From an uncultured Arenimonas sp. (GTDB lineage: Bacteria > Pseudomonadota > Gammaproteobacteria > Xanthomonadales > Xanthomonadaceae), in NCBI GenBank assembly GCA_946480565.1, contig CAMLKR010000046.1, positions 1 through 14,978 on the forward strand: a stretch of 14,978 nt of DNA, read 5' to 3'. Of this stretch, positions 7,172 to 14,413 are shown in pieces. The translations under genes were made by a program, and so were the position numbers. The notes under the pieces are model-generated. The model saw only the letters and a program-made list of their open reading frames with translations. It made no database searches and had not been told where the DNA came from. The first letter of the stretch is position 1. Every line of letters begins with the position of its first letter.

Positions 7172-10100
7172 GGCGCCGGCGTCCCGAACAGTTCGCGCAG
7201 CGTGGCGCGGACCGGCTCGGCCGAGAAATGGCGGCGGGTATTCTCCAGGCCGCCCTGCGCCAGCCGCTGCCAGAGCACCGCATCGCCGTAAAGGCGCACC
7301 ACCGCGTCGGCGAAGCCTTCGGCGTCGTCCGACACCAGCACGTCCTGGCCGTCGACCAGGTGCATGCCTTCCACCGCGCAGCGGGTCGCGACCACCGGCA
7401 GGCCGTGGGCCAGGCTCTGGTTGACCTTGCCCTTCACCCCGGCGCCATAGCGCAGCGGCGCCAGGCCGATGCGGCAACCGTCGAGCAGCGGGCCCAGCTC
7501 GGGCACGTAGCCATGGAAGGTGATGCCGGGCAGGGCGCCCAGCGCCGCCACGGATTCCGGCGCATCGCCACCGACCAGGTGCAGCGTCACCTGGGGCAGG
7601 CGCTCGCGGATGCGCGGCAGGATCTCGTTGGCCAGCCACAGCGCGGCGTCGACATTGGGTGGATGCCGGTAGCTGCCGATGAACAGCAGGCCGCTGCGTT
7701 CGGAGAAGCCGGCGCCGGCGCCGTGCACGTCGTGGATGTTCGACACCACGTCCACCCTGGCCTTGGGCAGCTCCTGGGCCAAAAGGGCCTTCTCGGCCTC
7801 GCTGACGACCCAGGTGCGGTCGCATTGCTCGATCAGGGCCAGTTCCACCTTGCGCGTGCGCGCGGCGTTGCGCAGCTGGGCGGGGTCGCCGCTGAGCTCG
7901 GCTTCGCGCAGCTCGCGCAGGTGGTGCAGGTCGACGGTGTCGAACACCACGGTCGCCTGCGGGGCGTGCAGGCGCAGCAGCGGCAGCAGCGGCGACAGCA
8001 CGTAGTGGCGGCTGACGATGATCGTGTCGAAGCGGCGCCCGTGCCTGGCCAGCCAGCGCGGCACGTCGCCCAGGTGCGGGTGCCACCAGGCCTCGACGCC
8101 GAGCTGCTGGAGGGCTTCGGTGTAGCGGCCGTCGTGGGCCCGGTTCTCGGGGAAGAAGACCACGGCGCAGCCGGTTTCGCGCAGCAGCTTCAGCAGGGCC
8201 AGCATCCGCACCGAACCCGAGTCCCGGTCCGGGGTCGGGGTGCAGGCGTCGAGCAGGAGCACCTGCCGTTGGCGGCCGCGCTCGCTCGCGAGCCCGACGT
8301 CGCGGCCGGGCGGGGCATGGCTGGCGGCGAGCACCTCGCCCCACCGGGCCAGGAACTTCCGGTGGTTGACCACCTGGTAGGCCTTCACGCCCTGGCTGAG
8401 ATCGGTGCCCGAGCTGACGCCCTCGTGGTGGATCACCACGGATGCCGGCTGGTAGCGCACCTTCAGGCCTTCCTGGCGCACGCGCATCGCCAGGTCGGTG
8501 TCTTCGTAATAGGCCGGCGCGTAGTGGCTGTCGAAGCCGCCCAGGCGCAGGAACAGCTCGCGCCGCAGCGCGATCGATGCGCCCGAGCAGTAGTCCACCT
8601 CGCGCACGAAGTTGAAGCGCGGGTGTGCGGGGTCCTCGAAGCGCCCGTAGTTCCAGCCCGAGCCGTCGGCGAACACGATGCCGCCGGCCTCCTGCAGCCG
8701 CCCGTCCGGATAGACCAGCTTGCTGCCGGCCAGCCCGGTGTCGGGGTGGGTGTCGAAGGTCGCCAGCAGCGCGTCGAGCCAGCCGGGCTGGACCGTGGTG
8801 TCGTTGTTGAGGAACACGAGGAACTCGCCGCGCGCCAGTTCCGCGCCGGTGTTGCAGGCGCCGATGAAACCCAGGTTCTGAGGGTTGCGGTGGTAGCGCA
8901 GGCCGGGGATGCCGGGCAGCACCTGCGGCGTGCTGTCCGTCGAGGCGTCGTCGACCAAAATCACCTCGAACGGCGTCTGGTCGCCGGAATCGGCCAGCGC
9001 ACGCAGGCAGGCCAGGCTGACCGGAAGGTGGTTGTAGGCGGGCACGATGATGCTGGCTTTCGGCCGCGGGGGCTGCGGCAGGCGGAACGCACGCTCGACG
9101 CCCGGACGCGCCCTTGCCACGACCTCGACCGGTGCGGGAGCGCGCCGGCGCTCGCGGATGCGCTGCAGCGTCCCGCCCAGTCCGCGGGTGCGCAGGCTCG
9201 CCAGGCCCCGGCTGGTCAGCGAACGCAGCCGTCGTGCGTGGTAGAGCACCGCGCCGGACGTGCCGCGCAGGGCGCCAAGGATGCGGCGCGGGACCGCGGT
9301 CAGACGCCAGAAGCGGCTGTCGCGGATCCGGGCCAGCTGGGCCTGCGCCTCGTCGCGCTGGCGGATCGCCACGTCGCGCTGGCGCGCCAGGTCGGTGCTG
9401 TCGCGCTGGTAGTAGCCGTGCGCTTCGGCCAGCTGGTGGTCCAACTGCAGGATGTACTCGCCCAGCCGCGCGATCTCGCCCTCGTGGTCGTCGCGCCCGT
9501 GGGCGAGCCGCTGCTCGAGCTTGGCCTTCTGTTCCTTCAGGGCCGCGATCTCGCGATCCAGGCCGAACGCCCAGTCCGCACGCCGCCGAAGCTCGGCCTC
9601 GGCCTCTGCATATGCGGTCTCCAGATGGTCCAGACGCCGTCGCCGCGCCGATATCTCGCCTTCGAGCGCCAGCCGTGCGAGCAGCGGCGGTCCGGCGGCA
9701 GGCAGCCGCATCGGCACCGGCGCGGATTCCAGCGCCCCGCGCCAGGTGGCGGCCATGGCGGCAAGGTCCGAGGGGGCGGGCGGCGACGGCAGCCGCAGCA
9801 GGCCACGATCCGCGGCCAGGCGCGACAGCATCGCGTTCACTTCCGCGGCATCGGGCGCGACGACCCAGCCGCCGCCGGCGGCGACCCGCTCGGCCGGCGC
9901 GCCCGGCGCGGCGCACAGCACCGGCAGGCCCAGCGCCCACATCTCCGACAGCGTGTAGCTGAAGGTCTCCGGCACCGTCGACGGCAGCAGGGCAAGGTCG
10001 GGCGCCAGGTGCGCGACCCGGCCGGGAAGATCGTCGCGACGGTAGTCCTGTTCGACATGCAGCCCCGGCCATCCGGCGAAGCGCGCGTGCGCGTGGCCGC

Positions 10101-11460
10101 AGCCCAGCAGCGCCAGTTCGACGCCCGGGGGCAGCGATTCCAGCATCGCCGCGATCAGGTGTTCGCCCTTGCCGCCGTCCAGGCGGCCGGGCACCAGCAC
10201 GCGCAGGGGTGCGTCGATGGGTCGAGCGGCGCGCGCGCCGGGCGCCCCACCGAACGGCGCCAGGCCGTGCGGGATGACGCGCCAGCTCCGGGACGACAGT
10301 GCCGGCGCGATCGCGCACAGGCGCCGGCGGGCGAATTCGCTGGGCGCGACGAAACCGACAGCGTGTTCGGCGACGGCCGCCAGGAAGGCCTCGCGCAGGG
10401 TCCACCACTGCCCGGCATCGCGTCGGGAGAAGACGAAGCTGTGGCCGTCGGGTATCCGCGCCAGCTCCTCCGCCAACGTGTCCCGGTCGAAGGGCTCGCG
10501 CTCCGGGTCGCGGGGGTCATGCAGCAGCGGCCACAGCGGGTAGGCGTCGTGCGTGCAGACCGCGGTCGGCAGGCCGGTGCGCAGCACGTCCAGGCTATGG
10601 CCGACCAGCGAGGACACCAGCACCGAACCGACGCGCCACTGCGGCAGCAGTTCGGCCAGCAGCGCCTGCACCTCCGCCGAGTGGATCGCGGTATCCACGA
10701 CCGGTTCGGACAGCGTCCATTGCCGCAGCGGTTGGTCCTCGAGGTCGGCGTACAGCGCCAGCGTCTTGCCGAAGGGCGGACGGTCGTCGCCGCTGTGCGC
10801 GACCAGCACGAGGTGGTTGCGCGCGTCGTCGCCGGCCGCGAGGTCGCGCACGAAGCGCATCGCGCCGCCGCCCCAGCCGTGCAGGATGTGCAGCACGGCG
10901 GGTTTCGATGCATCGATGGCCTTGCCATCGGCGGCGGCGATACGTTCAGCCAGCCGGGCCACGGGCGGCGGCGGGGCCGTCGCCTCGCCTTCGGCCCAGG
11001 ACGAACCGACCAGGACGCAGGGCAGGAGGGCGGAACGGCCGGGCCGCGGAGCGACGGGGCCGGCCGCGGGCAGGCGCGCGCCGCGCCAGAGCGAGCACAC
11101 CGGCGACCAGCCAGCCCAGGCGAAACTTGCATGCTCGCCCCAGGTCCAGGCGAGCGCGTCGCGCGCGGCATCATCCAGGCCGGCGGGAAAGACCGGCCAC
11201 CGGCCGTCCAGCGGCGAGAGCACGTCGGCATCCGAATCGCGCCAGGCGGCGAGCAGCCGGTCGAGGCCGTCGCCGGGCAGCACGGCGTCGCCGCGCAGCA
11301 CCAGCACGTCGCGCCCGGGGTGGTGGTGGCGTGCCCGCGCCAGCGCCTCCTGGGCCGACGCGGCCTCGCCCGGCACGCGTTCGAGGCCGCCCGCCGTCGG
11401 CGAAAGGGGGCGGTCGTCTGCGTGCCAGACGCTGAGGACCGGGAGGGGTGGGGCATCCAT
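7168..11460 (-). CDS. Large multidomain glycosyltransferase (degenerate GT2 - GT4 - coiled coil - GT2 - GT4-like)
   Basis: A 1430-residue cytoplasmic glycosyltransferase, probably building a cell-surface polysaccharide or modifying a protein from nucleotide-sugars. Order: residues about 1-180 resemble the middle of a GT2 domain (VLVLRGDAVLPGDGLDRL) without its beginning; about 185-545 form a GT4/GT-B domain starting HILHGWGGGAMRFVRDL, with LRVLVPGRLDGGKGEHL and an EX7E motif at E498/E506; about 597-715 a charged coiled coil ending in SRFWRLTAVPRR; about 797-1040 a complete GT2 domain (ASIIVPAYNH, LVDDAST near 836, NNDT with D887, YYEDTDLAMR near 984); about 1060-1425 a second GT4-like domain (PTPDRDSGSVRML, GAGVKGKVNQSLAHGLPVV). 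No membrane segment is seen. The start is ATG 11458-11460 with a weak ribosome-binding site. The stop shares a CTAG with the opposite gene. No transporter, polymerase or sugar-nucleotide gene lies next to it, so the glycan is unknown. Confidence 0.93.
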   Translation of the reverse strand: MDAPPLPVLSVWHADDRPLSPTAGGLERVPGEAASAQEALARARHHHPGRDVLVLRGDAVLPGDGLDRLLAAWRDSDADVLSPLDGRWPVFPAGLDDAARDALAWTWGEHASFAWAGWSPVCSLWRGARLPAAGPVAPRPGRSALLPCVLVGSSWAEGEATAPPPPVARLAERIAAADGKAIDASKPAVLHILHGWGGGAMRFVRDLAAGDDARNHLVLVAHSGDDRPPFGKTLALYADLEDQPLRQWTLSEPVVDTAIHSAEVQALLAELLPQWRVGSVLVSSLVGHSLDVLRTGLPTAVCTHDAYPLWPLLHDPRDPEREPFDRDTLAEELARIPDGHSFVFSRRDAGQWWTLREAFLAAVAEHAVGFVAPSEFARRRLCAIAPALSSRSWRVIPHGLAPFGGAPGARAARPIDAPLRVLVPGRLDGGKGEHLIAAMLESLPPGVELALLGCGHAHARFAGWPGLHVEQDYRRDDLPGRVAHLAPDLALLPSTVPETFSYTLSEMWALGLPVLCAAPGAPAERVAAGGGWVVAPDAAEVNAMLSRLAADRGLLRLPSPPAPSDLAAMAATWRGALESAPVPMRLPAAGPPLLARLALEGEISARRRRLDHLETAYAEAEAELRRRADWAFGLDREIAALKEQKAKLEQRLAHGRDDHEGEIARLGEYILQLDHQLAEAHGYYQRDSTDLARQRDVAIRQRDEAQAQLARIRDSRFWRLTAVPRRILGALRGTSGAVLYHARRLRSLTSRGLASLRTRGLGGTLQRIRERRRAPAPVEVVARARPGVERAFRLPQPPRPKASIIVPAYNHLPVSLACLRALADSGDQTPFEVILVDDASTDSTPQVLPGIPGLRYHRNPQNLGFIGACNTGAELARGEFLVFLNNDTTVQPGWLDALLATFDTHPDTGLAGSKLVYPDGRLQEAGGIVFADGSGWNYGRFEDPAHPRFNFVREVDYCSGASIALRRELFLRLGGFDSHYAPAYYEDTDLAMRVRQEGLKVRYQPASVVIHHEGVSSGTDLSQGVKAYQVVNHRKFLARWGEVLAASHAPPGRDVGLASERGRQRQVLLLDACTPTPDRDSGSVRMLALLKLLRETGCAVVFFPENRAHDGRYTEALQQLGVEAWWHPHLGDVPRWLARHGRRFDTIIVSRHYVLSPLLPLLRLHAPQATVVFDTVDLHHLRELREAELSGDPAQLRNAARTRKVELALIEQCDRTWVVSEAEKALLAQELPKARVDVVSNIHDVHGAGAGFSERSGLLFIGSYRHPPNVDAALWLANEILPRIRERLPQVTLHLVGGDAPESVAALGALPGITFHGYVPELGPLLDGCRIGLAPLRYGAGVKGKVNQSLAHGLPVVATRCAVEGMHLVDGQDVLVSDDAEGFADAVVRLYGDAVLWQRLAQGGLENTRRHFSAEPVRATLRELFGTPAP

Positions 11461-11532
11461 GCGGCGTGTTCAGTCTCGGGTAGGGGCGCGGGCGTGGCGG
11501 CCTGCTAGACTCGCCGCACCTCCGGATTATCC
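11461..11532. promoter_or_regulatory. Divergent promoter region between the glycosyltransferase gene and mrcB
   Basis: A 72-bp gap serving both directions. For mrcB, TGCTAGACT at 11503-11511 reads as an extended -10 (TGn plus TAGACT), which would start transcription near 11518 and leave a leader of only about 15 bases. No strong Shine-Dalgarno precedes ATG 11533; GGA at 11524-11526 is the nearest match. For the glycosyltransferase, GATAAT on the minus strand (11526-11531) matches a -10 at five of six positions but lacks a recognisable -35. GGATTATCC at 11524-11532 is a short imperfect palindrome immediately before the mrcB start. Element assignments are inferred. Confidence 0.45.
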
Positions 11533-13911
11533 ATGTCCGTGCCTCGTAACGCTCCCCCCCAAAATTCCGGCTCAGCTCCCGCCCGGCCCCGCTGGCGGAC
11601 CTGGCTCGTGCGCGGCGGCCTGCTGGCGCTGGGCCTGGCCGTGGGCATCGGCGTGCCGGTGGTCTGGATCCTGGACAAGCAGGTGCGCGCCGAGTTCGAG
11701 CAGCTCGCCTGGCAGGTGCCGACCCGCGTCTACGCCCGTCCGCTGCGGCTGGAGCCCGGTCTGCGCCTGGACGCCGCGACCCTGGAGCTCGAGCTTTCCG
11801 CCGCGGCCTACCGCAAGGACGGCAGCGGCGACCTGCCGGGCACCTGGTCGCGCGATGGCGGCCGGTTCCATATCGCCACCCGGTCCTTCACGGACCTCGA
11901 CGGTGCGGTGCCCGCGCAGCGGCTGGAAGTGCAGGTTTCCGGCGGTCGCGTCGCGGCCCTGCGCGACCGGCGCAGCGAACGCCGGCTCGAGACCGCGCGC
12001 ATCGACCCGGCCCGCATCGCCACCCTTTACGGCAACGTGCAGGAGGAGCGGCGGCTGGTGCGGTTGAAGGAAGTGCCTTCGCTGCTGGTGACCGGCCTGC
12101 AGGCGGTCGAGGACCGCGACTTCAAGCACCACCACGGCATCGACCCCTGGGGGATGATGCGGGCGATGTGGGTGAACGTACGCGAGGGCGAACTGGAACA
12201 GGGCGCCAGCACGCTGACCCAGCAGCTGGTGCGCAGCCTGTTCCTGACCCGCGAGAAGCGCTGGAGCCGCAAGTTCAAGGAAATCGCCTACTCGCTGATC
12301 ATCGAGGCGCGCTACGACAAGCAGCGCATCCTCGAGGCCTACCTCAACCAGGTCTACCTGGGCCAGCAGGGCAACCAGTCCATCCACGGCGTCGCCGCGG
12401 CCTCGGAATTCTGGTTCGGGCGCGAGCTCGGCAGCCTGCGCACCGAGGACATGGCCCTGCTGGTGGGCATGATCCAGGGGCCCTCCATCTACGACCCGCG
12501 CCGCAAGCCCGAGGCCGCCAAGCGCCGCCGCGACCTGGTGCTGGGCGTGTGGCATGAGCTCGGCCTGATCGACGAGGCCGAGGCCAGGCGCGCGCGCGCC
12601 GCGCCGCTGGCGGTCAGCGCGCGCCCCGGCGTCACCCGCAACCGCAATCCCGCCTTCATGGACCTGGTGCGCCGCCAGCTGGCGCGCGACTACCCCGCCG
12701 ATGCGCTGCGCGGCGCCGGCCTGAGCGTGCTGACCACGCTGTCGCCTTCGGCGCAGCTGCTCTCCGAACAGGCCGTCAGCGGCACCCTGGCCAAGGTGCA
12801 GCGCAAGGACGGCCCCGCCCTGCAGGCGGGCATGGTGGTCACCGACACGCGCAGCGGCGAAGTGCTGGCCATGGTCGGCAACCGCAACACCGACACGCCC
12901 GGCTTCAACCGCGCGCTCGAAGCGCAGCGGCCGGTGGGCTCGCTGCTCAAGCCCATGGTCTACCTGCTGGCGCTGGCGCAGCCGGGCAACTGGTCGCTGG
13001 CCACGCCGGTGGACGACGCGCCGGTGAACCTGACCCTGCCCAACGGCCGGACCTGGAACCCGGAGAATTCCGACGGTCGCAGCCACGGCCGCGTCAGCCT
13101 GCTGGACGCGCTGTCGTTCTCCTACAACCAGGCGACGGTCCGGGTGGGAATGGACGTCGGACCCGAGCGCCTGGCCGAACTGCTCAAGGTGCTGGCGGGC
13201 CTGCGTGCGCCGGCCAACCCCTCGCTGATCCTGGGCTCGGTCGACCTGAGCCCGTTCGCGATGGCCCAGGTCTATCAGTTCCTCGCCTCCGGCGGACAGA
13301 TCCAGCCGCTGCGCGCGGTGCGCGGCGTGGTCGATCCCCAGGGCAAGGCGATCAATCGCTACGATTTCCGGGCCGAACCGGCGAAGGAGGGCGACGCGGT
13401 CGCCGCGCGCCTGGTCACCGTGGCCCTGCAGGACGCGGTGGCGCGCGGCACCGGCCGGCCGCTGCTGGCCGACGGCCTGGGCCGGCTCAACGCGGCCGGC
13501 AAGACCGGCACCAGCAACGACAGCCGCGACAGCTGGTTCGCCGGCTACACCGGCGACCACCTGGCGGTGGTCTGGGTCGGCAACGACAAGAACGAACCGA
13601 CCGGCCTGTACGGCGCCACCGGCGCGATGCGGGTGTGGTCGGCGCTTTTCACCAAGCTGCCCAGCAGCCCGCTGGACGTCGGCGGCGCAGGCCTGGAGTG
13701 GGGCTGGGTGGATGCGCAGCAGTTCGCGACCACCGAGGAGAACTGCGAAGGTGCCCGCCGTTATGCTTTCGTGGCCGGCTACCTGCCGCCCGAACACGTC
13801 AGCTGCGTCGAGCGCAGCTGGCTCGACTGGTTCCGATTTGGTGGTGACGACGATGAAGACGACAGGCGCGACAGCGATCGCGACCGCGAACGCCGGCGCG
13901 GCGATGAATAA
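11533..13911 (+). CDS. mrcB: Penicillin-binding protein 1B, bifunctional transglycosylase/transpeptidase
   Basis: Class A penicillin-binding protein that polymerises lipid II into glycan strands and cross-links the peptides in the periplasm. It has 792 residues. Order: short cytoplasmic tail; one membrane segment at about 28-47; a UB2H-like region at about 70-155, the docking site for Lpo activators in E. coli PBP1b; the GT51 domain with EDRDF (catalytic-type E193), GASTLTQQLVRSLFL and a second glutamate E250 in FKEIAYSL, 57 residues on, as in the E. coli enzyme; then the transpeptidase with nucleophile S470 in SLLK (K473), SYN at 530-532 and KTGTS at 657-661. All catalytic motifs are intact. 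The C-terminus is an unusual charged tail from about residue 769, acidic then Arg/Asp alternating. ATG 11533 gives the full N-terminal tail and membrane anchor. The stop overlaps the next gene by 8 bases, indicating one transcript. The UB2H region, length and lipoprotein neighbour favour PBP1b over PBP1a. Confidence 0.95.
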   Translation: MSVPRNAPPQNSGSAPARPRWRTWLVRGGLLALGLAVGIGVPVVWILDKQVRAEFEQLAWQVPTRVYARPLRLEPGLRLDAATLELELSAAAYRKDGSGDLPGTWSRDGGRFHIATRSFTDLDGAVPAQRLEVQVSGGRVAALRDRRSERRLETARIDPARIATLYGNVQEERRLVRLKEVPSLLVTGLQAVEDRDFKHHHGIDPWGMMRAMWVNVREGELEQGASTLTQQLVRSLFLTREKRWSRKFKEIAYSLIIEARYDKQRILEAYLNQVYLGQQGNQSIHGVAAASEFWFGRELGSLRTEDMALLVGMIQGPSIYDPRRKPEAAKRRRDLVLGVWHELGLIDEAEARRARAAPLAVSARPGVTRNRNPAFMDLVRRQLARDYPADALRGAGLSVLTTLSPSAQLLSEQAVSGTLAKVQRKDGPALQAGMVVTDTRSGEVLAMVGNRNTDTPGFNRALEAQRPVGSLLKPMVYLLALAQPGNWSLATPVDDAPVNLTLPNGRTWNPENSDGRSHGRVSLLDALSFSYNQATVRVGMDVGPERLAELLKVLAGLRAPANPSLILGSVDLSPFAMAQVYQFLASGGQIQPLRAVRGVVDPQGKAINRYDFRAEPAKEGDAVAARLVTVALQDAVARGTGRPLLADGLGRLNAAGKTGTSNDSRDSWFAGYTGDHLAVVWVGNDKNEPTGLYGATGAMRVWSALFTKLPSSPLDVGGAGLEWGWVDAQQFATTEENCEGARRYAFVAGYLPPEHVSCVERSWLDWFRFGGDDDEDDRRDSDRDRERRRGDE

Positions 13912-14413
13912 GGCCGCCGCCCTGCTGGTGCTGCTGCTGGCCGGTTGCGGCAGCAGCTCGCCGCCGCCCTCGCGCGGCACGCCGGTGGCCAAGCCCGATC
14001 CGGTGGCGATGGTGGCGGCGATCCGCGCCGCCAGCGTCGGCGACGACGACCTGTTCGTGCAGCCGGTGCGCGATCCGCGCGTGGACGAACTGCGCGCGAA
14101 GGCCGAGGCGCTGGAGGCGGGCGGCGACTACAAGGCCGCCGCGGCCACGATCACGGAAGCCCTGAAGATCGCGCCCGCCGACAACGAACTGCTGCAGTGG
14201 CGCGCCGAACTGAGCCTGCTGCGCCGCCGCTGGGCCGATGCCGAACGCCAGGCCAACGAGGCCTACGAAAAGGGCACCCGGCTCGGCGGGCTGTGCCGCC
14301 GCAGCTGGAGCACCATCGCCCATGCCCGCGAGGCGCGCGGCGACAGCGCGGGCGCCGGCGTCGCGCGCCGCCAGGCCGAAGCCTGCGCGGTGCCGCTGCC
14401 GGTCCGCATGTAA
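13904..14413 (+). CDS. lpoP: TPR lipoprotein, probable LpoP-type activator of PBP1b
   Basis: A 169-residue lipoprotein. Residues 1-14 form a short lipoprotein signal with lipobox LLAGC, so C15 would be acylated; the next residues GSSSPPPSRG form a Ser/Pro linker, without aspartate at +2, consistent with sorting to the outer membrane. The rest is soluble and helical, with TPR-like units at about residues 74-125 (GDYKAAAATITEALKIAPADN, then a second helical pair RRRWADAERQANEAYEKG). In Pseudomonas aeruginosa, LpoP is a TPR lipoprotein encoded beside the PBP1b gene that is needed for PBP1b function in organisms lacking LpoB. The same gene order and architecture here support the same role; the assignment is inferred and not shown by a residue signature. 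ATG 13904 lies inside mrcB (ATGAATAA overlap), with poor Shine-Dalgarno, implying translational coupling. An in-frame extension upstream would lie within mrcB and displace the lipoprotein signal from the N-terminus, so this start is preferred. Confidence 0.85.
   Translation: MNKAAALLVLLLAGCGSSSPPPSRGTPVAKPDPVAMVAAIRAASVGDDDLFVQPVRDPRVDELRAKAEALEAGGDYKAAAATITEALKIAPADNELLQWRAELSLLRRRWADAERQANEAYEKGTRLGGLCRRSWSTIAHAREARGDSAGAGVARRQAEACAVPLPVRM

Noticed and set aside
5456..10408. Minus-strand open frame of about 1650 codons, longer than any real gene here.
   Set aside because: It lies antisense to the TPR-like gene and out of frame within the glycosyltransferase gene. Its translation is Arg/Ala/Gly/Pro-rich low complexity without domains, a typical effect of high GC on stop-codon frequency.
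7168..11460. Possibility that the long glycosyltransferase is several genes fused by a sequencing error.
   Set aside because: The frame is continuous with sensible linkers, including a coiled coil and the SxxWRxT motif between domains, and multidomain glycosyltransferases of this type are known.
6640..11508. Plus-strand open frame of about 1620 codons opposite the glycosyltransferase.
   Set aside because: Its translation is His/Gln/Arg/Ala-rich with no recognisable motif, whereas the minus-strand frame shows complete GT2 and GT4 motifs. It is an antisense shadow.
11572..13992. Minus-strand open frame of about 800 codons opposite mrcB and lpoP.
   Set aside because: The opposite strand carries all PBP1b catalytic motifs and the lipobox; the antisense translation is His/Gln/Arg-rich without domains.
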